Shown: in pieces, positions 35,360 to 44,084 of the stretch
Position numbering within the stretch: position 1 is the first letter of the stretch
How the letters are laid out: the number at the start of each line of letters is the position of its first letter
Assembly (NCBI RefSeq): GCF_027366395.1
Contig: NZ_CP114771.1
Coordinates: 6,014,001 to 6,078,000 of the forward strand
Source: Endozoicomonas sp. GU-1
GTDB taxonomy: Bacteria > Pseudomonadota > Gammaproteobacteria > Pseudomonadales > Endozoicomonadaceae
DNA length: 64,000 nucleotides
Direction of reading: 5' to 3'
Position numbers and translations under genes: made by a program
Notes under the pieces: model-generated
Seen by the model: the letters and a program-made list of their open reading frames with translations, nothing else
The model's database searches: none
What the model was told of the DNA's origin: nothing

Positions 35360-37210
35360 ATGGATGCGTCAACGGCACTATCAGCATCGAAGTCAGCAGC
35401 TCTTGCATGTGAGTTCTGTTCACAATCAAAGGCTAATGATTCCGGGTACTTCTGTCATCGTAAAATAAAACAATACCCTCAATGCCGGGCTGAGAATCTG
35501 GTTCCTTCGGGTCGCATGAACAAAGGGCCTTTTCTGAAATATGTTATTGAACGAATGTCTCGTTTTGAAAGCATTACACCGATTATGCGGTTTATTTCCG
35601 GATTATCGAATTCAATGCCCGAAAGAGTGACTTTCAGTGATCAGAGGATAAACAAGGCGATTTCGAATAATGCTGTTACGCCTCGGGCCGCTGGTGATGA
35701 AGAGACAATCACCGACAGTGAATATCTGCAATTGTTATCTGAAATCAAGCCTGGCCGGGAGTCTGATAGTCATCTGGATAAGCCACTGTCTGACTGGTGT
35801 GGCGTGAATGCTGAGAATATGTCAGCTGCTATAAAAAAAGCCTGCCAATCAGATCAACTATCAGAGTCACAGAGAGGGTGTATCAGCGAACAGGGTATTT
35901 TTGAACAGCCGTTGCAAGCCAGAGATTTCCAACATAATAAGATACCCGTTTCGGTCAAGGCTGAATTTCACATAAAGGGGATGACGGCAACCCATGGAAT
36001 GAAAGGGGATGGCGTTGAGCAAACGGTAACCACAAGGTTTCTCGATATACTTGGTGCTTCTGATGAATTCTGCCTGCTGCAAACCAACACCCAGCATGCC
36101 CTGGGTGCCGGTGCCAGTGGTATCAATCCTAAAGATGGTCCTTTGGCTAATACCTATCTGGGGAAAAATGGCAGGCCTAAAATTCCCGGTGGTTCCACCT
36201 CTGGTGGTGCTGTCGCGGTCAGCAGTGGTCTGGTGCCCATTGCCATCGGCAGTGATGGTGGTGGTTCGGTCCGCATACCTGCGGCAGCAACGGGCGTTGG
36301 TGGGGGGAAATGTGGCAAGGGAGAAAGTCGTGCTGAACCGTTTCTTGATCAGACCGGGGGAGCCTATAAAGATAACCCGGAGTCAATGGTAGAGTCAGGA
36401 ATTATAGGACGTAACGTAGGCGATATGGCACAAGCGTTTCTGGCGTCCAGCAGTGTCAGACCGGATAAACGCTGTTTGGATTATCAGGCGCTGGGTGTGG
36501 CCATTGATCTTGATGCCTTGGGCATCGCCAGTCCGTCTGTTACTGAAAAATGCAAAGAGGCCATTGGCTGCTGGCAGAGCGAATATGGCAAGGCCAGAAA
36601 TGTGCAGGAAGTCCATCTTATGGATCTTGAGAACTCTCCCGGGAATGCCAGGGCACTGGCCCTGTCCCATGTGGTACTTTTTGGCTCTGAAGAACTGCAA
36701 GCCTTTAATTCAACTGCGTTATCGGATGATCAACGGAACCAGGCCGATCCGGAACTCAAGCTGAATATGAATTTGGCCAAATCGTTTACTGATCGGATGA
36801 AGCGCGTTGCCAGAGAAAACCGTGAGCAATTCAAACAGCACCTTAAATCACTCAAAGATCGAGGTGTTGACGTTATTCTGATGCCCACGATTCCTGAAGT
36901 CAGCAGAGACATTATCAGGGGCGAAAAACAATACGGTATGGCTGACTTACGGAGTTCATTGCAGTTGAGTCAGCTCACCAGTCTGGCTAACTTGCTGGAT
37001 GTGCCCGCAATTACTCTGCCCGTGGGCCATGATAACGTTCATGGTATGCCCGTCGGGCTGACCCTGATGAGTACTTCGGAAGATGACTGCAACCTTTACC
37101 ATTTTATGCCGTTGGCAAAAGAGTTTGAAAATGTAACCCGGGAACGTAATGAGCTGAGAATGAAAAAACCGGACATCTATTTTGGTGACTATCTGCACCG
37201 GGAAAGTTAG
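35360..37210 (+). CDS. Amidase-signature family enzyme with unusual N-terminal extension
   Basis: 616 residues; AAGGGG precedes the ATG. Residues ~180-600 are an amidase-signature domain with the Ser-cisSer-Lys triad: Lys200 in PVSVKAEF, cis-Ser279 in PGGSTSGGA and nucleophile Ser303 in SDGGGSVRIPAA; the 24-residue Ser-Ser spacing equals that of fatty acid amide hydrolase. GGSTSGG has one extra residue compared with the common GGSSGG. The ~175-residue N-terminal extension is not part of the family and starts with clustered cysteines (CEFCSQ, YFCHRK, QCRAE). No gatB/gatC neighbours, so it is not the tRNA amidotransferase GatA. Substrate unknown; an effector-like role is possible. Confidence 0.82.
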   Translation: MDASTALSASKSAALACEFCSQSKANDSGYFCHRKIKQYPQCRAENLVPSGRMNKGPFLKYVIERMSRFESITPIMRFISGLSNSMPERVTFSDQRINKAISNNAVTPRAAGDEETITDSEYLQLLSEIKPGRESDSHLDKPLSDWCGVNAENMSAAIKKACQSDQLSESQRGCISEQGIFEQPLQARDFQHNKIPVSVKAEFHIKGMTATHGMKGDGVEQTVTTRFLDILGASDEFCLLQTNTQHALGAGASGINPKDGPLANTYLGKNGRPKIPGGSTSGGAVAVSSGLVPIAIGSDGGGSVRIPAAATGVGGGKCGKGESRAEPFLDQTGGAYKDNPESMVESGIIGRNVGDMAQAFLASSSVRPDKRCLDYQALGVAIDLDALGIASPSVTEKCKEAIGCWQSEYGKARNVQEVHLMDLENSPGNARALALSHVVLFGSEELQAFNSTALSDDQRNQADPELKLNMNLAKSFTDRMKRVARENREQFKQHLKSLKDRGVDVILMPTIPEVSRDIIRGEKQYGMADLRSSLQLSQLTSLANLLDVPAITLPVGHDNVHGMPVGLTLMSTSEDDCNLYHFMPLAKEFENVTRERNELRMKKPDIYFGDYLHRES

Positions 37211-37214
37211 CGGT

Positions 37215-37775
37215 TTATTTCCTTTTCAGCAGAACCAGAACAGAACCGGTGCCACCTTCGGAAGGCGGGGCAGAACAAAATGCCAGAACATCCGGTATCT
37301 GTTTTAACCAGTGATTGGTATGGCTCTTTAACGTCGATTGTCGTTCTTTGCTGCGGTGAGACTTACCATGAATGATGCGTACACAGGTCAGCCCACGGTA
37401 GCGGGAAACCTGAATGAACTCATGGATAAGATCTCTGGCTTCATCAATCTTATAGCCATGCAGATCCACTTGAAACTGAACCGGGATTGTTCCCTGACGC
37501 AGTTGCCTGAGCCTTGTGGTCTGGATTCCGGGCTGAGAGTATTCAATAAACTGTTCAGGATCGACAGGCTCAATCCAGGCGTCAGAGAGTGCAGCACCAG
37601 AGGATGGCTTGTCCAGCTCGGCAGCCTTGCGGCGAGCCCTTAGAGTGCTTTGTGGAATATCTGAATTCGTCTTGCGATGGCTGCCAGAATGCGTCTTGTT
37701 GCCTTTTTTGCCAACCAATGGTTGTACATCCCTCATGGCTTCCTGAAAGCTTTGCTCGTCATCTCGCTCTGGCAT
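37215..37775 (-). CDS. smrA: Smr-domain endonuclease
   Basis: 186 residues. The C-terminal Smr domain (~100-186) shows VDLHGYKIDEARDLIHEFI, IIHGKSHRS and GGTGSVLVLLKRK, the three conserved blocks. Single Smr-domain proteins nick branched DNA or act on RNA. The N-terminal half is basic and polar. Convergent with the amidase gene, only 4 bp between stops. Confidence 0.9.
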   Translation of the reverse strand: MPERDDEQSFQEAMRDVQPLVGKKGNKTHSGSHRKTNSDIPQSTLRARRKAAELDKPSSGAALSDAWIEPVDPEQFIEYSQPGIQTTRLRQLRQGTIPVQFQVDLHGYKIDEARDLIHEFIQVSRYRGLTCVRIIHGKSHRSKERQSTLKSHTNHWLKQIPDVLAFCSAPPSEGGTGSVLVLLKRK

Positions 37776-37787
37776 AAAAATGGCTAC

Positions 37788-37904
37788 TTATCGCTGAGTA
37801 CGGTGGTTAACAGTTAACTGGGAAGGTATTGTACTAATTGTGCAAGTATCATCAAACCATTTGAGAATAGTTTCTGGTTGAGATGTTTTGTTAAAGTGAC
37901 TCAT
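37788..37904 (-). CDS. Possible 38-residue remnant ORF with octamer-like leader
   Basis: ATG at 37904, starting MSHFNKTSQPETIL, ends TAA 37788-37790. What abuts the ATG reads TGAATTAT, CGGACTAT, TGAAGTTA in 8-bp steps, resembling the leaders of the two basic-repeat genes but much weaker. It may be a decayed third family member; it could also be chance. Confidence 0.22.
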   Translation of the reverse strand: MSHFNKTSQPETILKWFDDTCTISTIPSQLTVNHRTQR

Positions 37905-37965
37905 TGAATTATCGGACTATTGAAGTTAGCACAAATAACAATGAACCTTATCTTGAAACTAAATT

Positions 37966-38976
37966 TTATTTTTTTGCTTTATTTGATTCTATTATAAAGG
38001 TTGCAGCTTGCTTACCAGCGACTTTTGCTTGTTCTACATCACCGAAAATCTTGAAGGCCTTTTGGTAAGCCTTCTGGTAAGCCTTCCCTATTTCGGACTG
38101 TGCCCAGGCCCGTTTGGCAGCCTTCCCTTTCTCGGACTGTCCGTAAGCCTTCCCTTTCTCTGACTGTGCCCAAGCTCGTTTGGCAGCCTTCCCTTTCTCG
38201 GACTGTGCGTAAGCTCGTCTGGCAGCCTTCCCTTTCTCGGACTGACTGTAAGTTCGTTTGGTAGCCTTCCCTTTCTCGGACAGTCTGTAAGCTTTTTGGG
38301 TAGCCTTATACTTCTCGGACTTACGGTAAGCTTTCTGATAAGTCTTCTGGTAAATCCTCTGGTAAGCCTTCCGTTGCTCGGACTGTTCTGAAGCCTTCCC
38401 TTTCTTGGACTGATCGTGGGCTGCTGCGGGTGTGGGGTGTAGGGGTTCACCAGAACCGGACAATTCAGGTGCTTTAAACTCAATAATTTTCGTTATGGCT
38501 TTCTTTTGTGTGTCTTTATTTAACGGACCAGCAATAGTAATTGGACGTGATGATGGCTGAGAAAAATCAGCTAACGAATTTTCCTGGGGTAATTGCTGAG
38601 CTATTTGTTGAGAGTTTGTTGAGGTTAAATCTGTGGATGCAAAATCATTATCAACAGATTCACTGGCTGAGTCACAACCTGAAATTTCATCAAGGTTTTC
38701 TGGTGATAATTCAGGAGGCACTAATTTGCTTGCAGTGGGTGGTAAAAGAGAAATTGAAAAATCATTAATCGAACGTGGAGAAGATGGTGTGTTCTGACTT
38801 ATTACTACCTCATTTAAATATCCGTGACGGTATGGACCCAGTATCTGCGTATAGTAGCCGACCATCCTTGGCTGTAAACTGGTAACACAACAAGGTGGTA
38901 TAAAAGGTGTCTCTGCAGAACCCTGTAGACAGGAATCAACAGAAACGAACGTTGACGCTAAGTTAAGTCTATTCAT
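37966..38976 (-). CDS. Repeat protein with QSEKGKAAKRAYA-type C-terminal repeats
   Basis: 336 residues, no recognised family. The N-terminal ~190 residues are polar and probably disordered. The next ~120 consist of ~13-residue basic repeats (AYAQSEKGKAAKR and variants; about eight clear units, one shortened to AYGQSEKGK), predicted to form long charged helices. The C-terminus (ATFIIESNKAKK) is non-repetitive. The architecture and, strikingly, the 5' leader mirror the gene at 8385-9305, although the repeat sequences differ. Nucleic-acid binding is possible but unproven. Confidence 0.7.
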   Translation of the reverse strand: MNRLNLASTFVSVDSCLQGSAETPFIPPCCVTSLQPRMVGYYTQILGPYRHGYLNEVVISQNTPSSPRSINDFSISLLPPTASKLVPPELSPENLDEISGCDSASESVDNDFASTDLTSTNSQQIAQQLPQENSLADFSQPSSRPITIAGPLNKDTQKKAITKIIEFKAPELSGSGEPLHPTPAAAHDQSKKGKASEQSEQRKAYQRIYQKTYQKAYRKSEKYKATQKAYRLSEKGKATKRTYSQSEKGKAARRAYAQSEKGKAAKRAWAQSEKGKAYGQSEKGKAAKRAWAQSEIGKAYQKAYQKAFKIFGDVEQAKVAGKQAATFIIESNKAKK

Positions 38977-39066
38977 TGAAATATTGAAATATTGAAATAT
39001 TGAAATATTGAACTATTGAATTACAACTTAAGACCACTCTTTTGTATTAAAGTTTCTCCGTTACAC
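38977..39066 (-). repeat. Octanucleotide-repeat leader abutting a start codon, copy B
   Basis: Plus strand: four perfect TGAAATAT units (38977-39008), then TGAACTAT and TGAATTAC, starting at the base next to the start codon. A 42-bp block follows (39025-39066), 34/42 identical to the block at 9338-9379 (shared CTTAAGACC, CTCTTT, CTCC and ACAC). Confidence 0.85.
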
Positions 39067-39069
39067 CAG

Positions 39070-39237
39070 TCAGCTCGTCTCGACGTTTATATATTTACCG
39101 TCGTATTGATAGATTTCAACGTTAGAAATCTTATAAAAGTTCAACAGCACTTTCATCATAGTGTGGAAAACAGTCGAAAGGATCACTGAAGTCAAGCGGG
39201 CATGTGAACTTGATGGTTCCTTCTGTAAGGACTTTTA
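39070..39237 (-). pseudogene. Short coding remnant next to the IS5-family element
   Basis: Open frame from the IS boundary to TGA at 39070-39072, ending YQYDGKYINVETS. It looks like the C-terminal end of a protein whose body is missing. It may be the far end of the helicase gene cut by the IS, or part of another lost gene; a second frame over the same DNA is also open for 35 codons, so the frame is uncertain. Confidence 0.3.
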
Positions 39238-40123
39238 GAGACTGTTGTAAAAGTTACTGACGATTTACTCAGGATAAAAAACTCAACGTCGTCTATAACT
39301 ACAGTATCTGATTAGTTGAAGGAGGATAATTATGTATCCATCCGACCTGACCGATGATGAGTGGGCAATCCTCAAGCCTCTATTCCCTGACCCTGGCTAT
39401 GATATCCCAAAAAATGGGCGACCACGTGACTGGAGTTATCGTCTGATATTGAATGCCATATTCTATCTCACTAAAACAGGCTGACAGTGGCGAATGCTGC
39501 CTTCTGACTTTCCACCATGGAGTACTGTCTACACCTATTTCCGAATCTGGAAACAAGGTGGCACATGGAAGAAGGTGCATGATGCTCTTCGTGACCAGGT
39601 GCGAATTCAGGCGGGCAAAGAGCCACAACCAACAGCAGCAAGCATTGACTCCCAATCCGTGAAAACCTCGGTAAAAGGGGGGGATCGAGGCTATGATGGC
39701 GGGAAGAAAATAAAAGGCAGATAACGTCATATAGCTGTTGATACTCTTGGCCTGATTCTGGTGGCATGGGTACACGCAGCCGCATTTAGTGATAGTTTTG
39801 CAGGACAGTTCATACTGGCTCACCTTAAGAAATACTTTAAAAACATCGGGAAAGTCTGGGCTGATTGTGGCTACCGGGGTTACCTTGAAGAGTGGTTTTA
39901 TCGTTTCAAACCCAAAAGGGAACTTGAAATCACAAAACGTCCACGTGGAAAGTTTGTCGTGCAAGCCAGGCGCTGGGTTGTGGAGAGAACCTTTGGCTGG
40001 TTTGAAGGATCCAGACGTTTATCTAAAGACTATGAACAGCTGCCAAGGAGTTCAGAAGCCTTCGTTTATATATGCATGATTCGCATAGTGCTACAAAGGC
40101 TTAAGTAGTTTTAAAACAGCCTC
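39238..40123 (+). mobile_element. Decayed IS5-family insertion sequence (~886 bp)
   Basis: Imperfect terminal inverted repeats: GAGACTGTTGTAAAAGT at the left and, inverted, GAGGCTGTTTTAAAACT at the right. One transposase frame between them, broken by two stops. No clear target duplication (TTA left, TGA right), consistent with a flanking deletion. Confidence 0.75.
39332..40108 (+). pseudogene. IS5-family transposase with two in-frame stops
   Basis: GGAGGA precedes ATG 39332 (MYPSDLTDDEWAILKPL). Reading one frame through, TGA (39482-39484) follows TKTG and TAA (39722-39724) interrupts KIKGR-RHIAVDTLG, where the family has KGRKRH (AAA to TAA). DDE features remain: [25 protein letters not shown] and the C-terminal VVERTFGWFEGSRRLSKDYE. 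Inactive as it stands. Confidence 0.85.
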
Positions 40124-40300
40124 TGAGCCGGTTCCAGTGGCAACCAGAGTACTTTTGGTATGACCCTCGCTGCTTAAGTTGGCCCAGGCTTCCTGCTGGT
40201 GGATAAAGGGAGAATGTTCGGTTTTAAAGCCTGAAAAGACATCGTTACGACTATTATTGGAGAGGTGACAATTATGGTGAATTAACGGAGGATTTAGCAA
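40124..40300 (-). pseudogene. DEAD/DEAH-type helicase fragment cut in Walker A by the IS element
   Basis: Reads SPFIHQQEAWANLSS then STLVATGTGS, the Q-motif-like and motif I region of Lhr/DrmA-type DEAD/DEAH helicases. After GTGS, where GKTE should follow, the sequence becomes the right terminal repeat of the IS. The start is unclear (TTG at 40298-40300 possible). Confidence 0.6.
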
Positions 40301-40414
40301 AAAATAAACGCTAACTGTTGTGTGATGGTTCTATAGTGAAATGTTTTATAACCATAGCTTTACGGACATGGGAGTCGCAGGTTTAAGCCAGGATATTGAA
40401 CCAGTGAAATATAG

Positions 40415-40442
40415 ATCCACTCTACGCGTACGAAGAGTGGAT
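40415..40442 (-). terminator. Hairpin downstream of zorE
   Basis: ATCCACTCT / AGAGTGGAT, 9-bp stem, 10-nt loop, 18 nt after the zorE stop. No strong U run follows. Confidence 0.4.
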
Positions 40443-40459
40443 AACCTGACAGGCTATGC

Positions 40460-41572
40460 TCACCGCTTGCTCATAAACCCCATAGCCTCTTCCAGGCTAT
40501 GCAAATTCCAGCTTGAGGGCACCTCTGGTTTCTCTATATAAATCCCGTAATTTGTTTCAGGCCATGCCAGCTCAAGCTCAGCGATAATTCGGCCGCCAAG
40601 ATTAGTTATCTCATAGCCAACCTCTGGAGGGGCAAAGCCTTTTTTGCGGGCATAATCCAGAAATCCATGAACTGCCGGATCAGCGCATTCAAAAACCTTA
40701 TCCCAGTTGCTATCACCACTATTGATCAGCCCCTGTTCCCGGCGGAGATGGTTGATCAACTGGGTATCACTGTGGCGGACAAACATGTGGTCATGGAGAT
40801 CTTCTTTTCGATGACAGTCAGCACACAGTGGTTGAAGGTTATTAGGCGAGTTATCGCTTTTTACACCGTTTTTATGGTGGACATGAAGCAGGTTCTTATG
40901 GCCCGTAAGGTCAACATGACACTTCTGGCAAATATAGCCTGCAGACTGCCTGACTTTAGCAGAGAATTCCTTCCAGTCACTGGTATAGCCTGTGGTTTGA
41001 GCACTCGATGTTTTAGGAAGGTATTTAAACAATGAACTGTACGTAGAGAAGAACTCCCCGATATCAAACTCTCGAACAATATCATTTCTATTTGTCGCTG
41101 TGCCGCTGGAGGCACCTTTGTAATTCAGGTGGCTCAGACACAATTTGCAGACATTTAAACGTGTTTTATCTTTTTTATGCTGACGATATCGATCATAGCC
41201 AAAAATCTCGAACTCACCACTCAGGTTATTGGTTACATGGTAGCGCTCAAATCGATTTCGACGCTTCATCTCATCCAACTTCGAGCAATGAGCAATATGG
41301 AACTTATTGCCTTTGCTACCGTCAGCAAGAGCGTCCTCAACTCTGTGATTGTGATCAGGAATAAACAGCAAAACCTGACGCCCCTTGATGCTGAGCAGCC
41401 CCTGTTCAGAGACAAGGTCTTTAAGGTCAATCTCAATACCTGTGCTGCTCAGTTCTTTATCAAACTCGATATCAGCATTGTCCCATACAACGCCAAGATC
41501 CAGTGACAGGTGCTCAGCCCCCATGCGGTGAACGCTGGCCCATAAGGCGTCCAGATTGATATCAATTTTCAT
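40460..41572 (-). CDS. zorE: HNH endonuclease, Zorya type II effector-like (ZorE)
   Basis: 370 residues. A C-terminal-half HNH nuclease: zinc cysteines Cys215/Cys218 (YICQKCH) and Cys250/Cys253 (LCADCH), catalytic HVHHKNG at 231-236 and the Asn of SPNNLQPLC. A second CxxC (VCKLC, 142-145) is upstream. In Zorya type II systems ZorE is an HNH-type DNA nickase acting with ZorA-ZorB on phage DNA. The assignment here rests on the HNH domain plus the adjacent zorB and zorA homologues. Its ATG overlaps the zorB stop by one base (TGATG), so they are co-translated. Confidence 0.75.
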   Translation of the reverse strand: MKIDINLDALWASVHRMGAEHLSLDLGVVWDNADIEFDKELSSTGIEIDLKDLVSEQGLLSIKGRQVLLFIPDHNHRVEDALADGSKGNKFHIAHCSKLDEMKRRNRFERYHVTNNLSGEFEIFGYDRYRQHKKDKTRLNVCKLCLSHLNYKGASSGTATNRNDIVREFDIGEFFSTYSSLFKYLPKTSSAQTTGYTSDWKEFSAKVRQSAGYICQKCHVDLTGHKNLLHVHHKNGVKSDNSPNNLQPLCADCHRKEDLHDHMFVRHSDTQLINHLRREQGLINSGDSNWDKVFECADPAVHGFLDYARKKGFAPPEVGYEITNLGGRIIAELELAWPETNYGIYIEKPEVPSSWNLHSLEEAMGFMSKR

Positions 41573-42276
41573 CAGCCTTCTTCCAGAATTCGCTTGATTT
41601 GGATATCAGAGTTGGTAATTACACGGAAACTGACCCGACGGGAGCGCACCTTATCTTCAGCACCATTGTCATGGTAAATGAGTCTGGAAGATGAAAGGCC
41701 TACAGCCGCGATATGGGATTTTATCCAGTTTTGGAAAGGCTGGCTGCTTTCGAGGTTGTAGACGTAATCCAATACTGAACGGGTACGCCCCTGGGAGAGC
41801 TGCATGTTTTTGAAGTATGCCTCCCGATCCGTTGAGTTATGGTTCCAGTCACTGCTGGTGTGGCCTTCTATACGGATTTCATTAATAGAATCCTGAAAAG
41901 GCTGAAGCACCAGCAGGTAGCGGGGGAAGAAATCTTTGAGCAGCGCACGATAATTGGTACTTAACTCAATCTCACCGGTGTTAAACAGAACCTCCGGGGA
42001 TTTGAAAGTAAACGTCAGGGTTTCTTCATCGATATCCGCATCCCACCTCTGTAGATCCTTCACAAACTCCTGGTTCAGCGCTTCATAAATGAAGACCTGA
42101 TTCTCCTGATAGGCGACGGCAATCTGCTTGATTTTATCCCGCTCCATAAAGGCATTGCGCATCAGGGCAATGGAGATAAACAGAAAAACCATCATCAAAC
42201 CGGCCATCAGGTCAGAGACCGACAGCCAGTGCGTTTCTTCCTGCTCATCGTGCTTCTGAGTGAGTATATTCAGCAT
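41572..42276 (-). CDS. zorB: MotB/OmpA-like Zorya subunit ZorB
   Basis: 234 residues. One N-terminal membrane helix (LMAGLMMVFLFISIALM) carries the conserved ion-pathway Asp22 (SVSDLMAG). A linker and a C-terminal OmpA-like peptidoglycan-binding domain follow, with RIEGHTSSDW, SQGRTRSVLDYV and the RRVSFRV end. In the ZorAB stator two ZorB copies sit in a ZorA pentamer and anchor it to the wall. 12 bp downstream of zorA. Confidence 0.82.
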   Translation of the reverse strand: MLNILTQKHDEQEETHWLSVSDLMAGLMMVFLFISIALMRNAFMERDKIKQIAVAYQENQVFIYEALNQEFVKDLQRWDADIDEETLTFTFKSPEVLFNTGEIELSTNYRALLKDFFPRYLLVLQPFQDSINEIRIEGHTSSDWNHNSTDREAYFKNMQLSQGRTRSVLDYVYNLESSQPFQNWIKSHIAAVGLSSSRLIYHDNGAEDKVRSRRVSFRVITNSDIQIKRILEEG

Positions 42277-42288
42277 GACTCACTCCAC

Positions 42289-44025
42289 TCAGGCAATATG
42301 ACGCTGGTTAACGACTTTTGACATTTCCTGGGTCAGGCGGCTGTAATCCCGGGTAAACTGACCACTGATGGAACCCAGTGCATCACCCATGGACTGCATG
42401 ACCTTGGTGACTTCTGATTCCATGGTTCTGTCAATCATCTGAACCTGTTTTTGCACAGATTCGCCAGTATTATTCAGTGCCTGCTCAATACTTCGCTCCA
42501 GTCCAGTAAAAACACGGTCCGCCTGCTGACGATGTTCTTCGGCATGTTGTTTGATAGTACCGGCCAGAGACTGCTGCATATCCTCGATGGAGCTGCCAAA
42601 TGAACTAACCATTCGACTGGTATTATCACCAACCTCTTTTGTGGCTTCGATGAAGCTGGCGTTAATGGACTGGTTACCTTCACGAAGATCGCGTACCAGC
42701 TCACTGTTCAGGCCTTTCAGTTCCTGATTGCTTTGTTTGAATTCAGAAATCAGCAGTTCACCAGCGTTCTGATACGCTTCATTAATGGTCTTACCGCCTT
42801 GCTGTAACTGGCTGACAAGCTGCTGGCCCGCAGCTTCAACGCCACTGTTCATGACTTCGGCAGCTTTGTTCAGATCGGCAACCAGCTTGCTGTTGGCTTC
42901 TTTATAGCTCTCGTTTAGCTCTTTACCACCGGTCTGCAGCTCGCCTACCAGGTTACGCAGGTTGTTATTGATATCTTCAATGGTGGAGCGGAACTGCTCT
43001 TTGATTTCGAGGCTGGAGTTTGCCGTAGTGGTTGCTGCATCATCCAGGGCACCCCGGGTACGGTCTACGGTATCGCGGTAGTTGTCGGCACTTTCCATAA
43101 CCACGATTTTCAGTTTATCAGCACTGTCGATAACCCCTTTGGCCATGGTTTCATTGGCTTCACGGGCTCCGGCTATGGCCTGATCAATCTGGTTGCGGAT
43201 TTCCGGTACTGCTTCAACGGCTTTATCCCGAACCTGCTCAAAGGCATTCAGATGGCGGGACAGCTCTTCAATTTGATGCTGGTTCACTTCCATCACTGTC
43301 ACCAGCGTATCCATGGCCACTGGAATGGACTGCGCTTTTTCACCAATATGGGCAACGGAGGTTTCGGTCTGACTGATGGCCTGAACACCGTGGTCATACT
43401 GCAACTTCATTTCAGACAGCTGTTGTTTGTAGTTTTCCTGCCAGGTCACCAGCTCCAGTACAGCGTCATTCAACTGTTTGAAGTTTTCACCAAACTGCTC
43501 CGTCAGGTTGTTGTTGAAATCCTGGATAACCGATTTCAGTGCTTCGATCACCTGCTCAGTAGCAGACTTCGACATCATATCGGCAAAATCCTGCAGCTTT
43601 AGCCACAAACGCTCTTCAAAGGCCTTGAAGTTGTCCTGCTGATTCTGACCTAAAGAATGTATGCCCGTCAGTGCCTGGGCAGACAGCTCAAGATGTTTCT
43701 CCAGCCGACGTTGATTATCATTAATATCAGAACGCATCAGTTTGAACTGGCCCACAAGGCTGGATTCATTATCACCACCAATGGCTTTTTGGAGGTTTTC
43801 CAACCCAGTGGTTTGTTGTTTAACCAGGGCCTGAAGTTCTGACAGACTGCCATTGTCTTCCTTGCACAGAAACTGCTCAATCTTTTCCAGAGTTTCAGCC
43901 TGATTCGACATTACTGAATAAAGGTCACCGGCACTGACCTCATCAGTGTCTATACCCTGGTCTTCACGCTTTTTGTTGAGCGCGCCGGAAGCTCCCAGCC
44001 CTTTATAAACAATTGACAGCAGCAT
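42289..44025 (-). CDS. zorA: ZorA-like motor subunit lacking its N-terminal membrane helices
   Basis: 578 residues from the first ATG. Apart from the first ~14 residues (MLLSIVYKGL, the end of a membrane helix), the protein is a very long coiled coil, as in the cytoplasmic tail of ZorA. The frame stays open for eleven codons upstream of the ATG and reads QKTAFITSLAG, clearly the start of that last MotA-like helix, before a TAG at 44062-44064. The earlier MotA/ExbB-like helices are absent and are replaced by AT-rich repetitive DNA. The stator cannot form normally, so the Zorya system is probably non-functional. Followed by zorB and zorE in an operon. Confidence 0.75.
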   Translation of the reverse strand: MLLSIVYKGLGASGALNKKREDQGIDTDEVSAGDLYSVMSNQAETLEKIEQFLCKEDNGSLSELQALVKQQTTGLENLQKAIGGDNESSLVGQFKLMRSDINDNQRRLEKHLELSAQALTGIHSLGQNQQDNFKAFEERLWLKLQDFADMMSKSATEQVIEALKSVIQDFNNNLTEQFGENFKQLNDAVLELVTWQENYKQQLSEMKLQYDHGVQAISQTETSVAHIGEKAQSIPVAMDTLVTVMEVNQHQIEELSRHLNAFEQVRDKAVEAVPEIRNQIDQAIAGAREANETMAKGVIDSADKLKIVVMESADNYRDTVDRTRGALDDAATTTANSSLEIKEQFRSTIEDINNNLRNLVGELQTGGKELNESYKEANSKLVADLNKAAEVMNSGVEAAGQQLVSQLQQGGKTINEAYQNAGELLISEFKQSNQELKGLNSELVRDLREGNQSINASFIEATKEVGDNTSRMVSSFGSSIEDMQQSLAGTIKQHAEEHRQQADRVFTGLERSIEQALNNTGESVQKQVQMIDRTMESEVTKVMQSMGDALGSISGQFTRDYSRLTQEMSKVVNQRHIA

Positions 44026-44084
44026 ACCCGCCAGACTGGTGATAAAGGCGGTTTTCTGTAACTACCAGAATAAACATTGGCACT

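Noticed and set aside
35360-37210. GatA subunit of the tRNA amidotransferase
   Set aside because: No gatB or gatC nearby, long unrelated N-terminal extension and divergent signature; only the amidase superfamily is shared.
38977-39024. CRISPR-like array
   Set aside because: Units are 8 bp with no spacers and no cas genes nearby; fits a simple tandem repeat.
39332-40108. Programmed readthrough or frameshift in the IS5-family transposase
   Set aside because: Two separate in-frame stops (TGA and TAA), one replacing a conserved Lys codon, point to decay rather than recoding.
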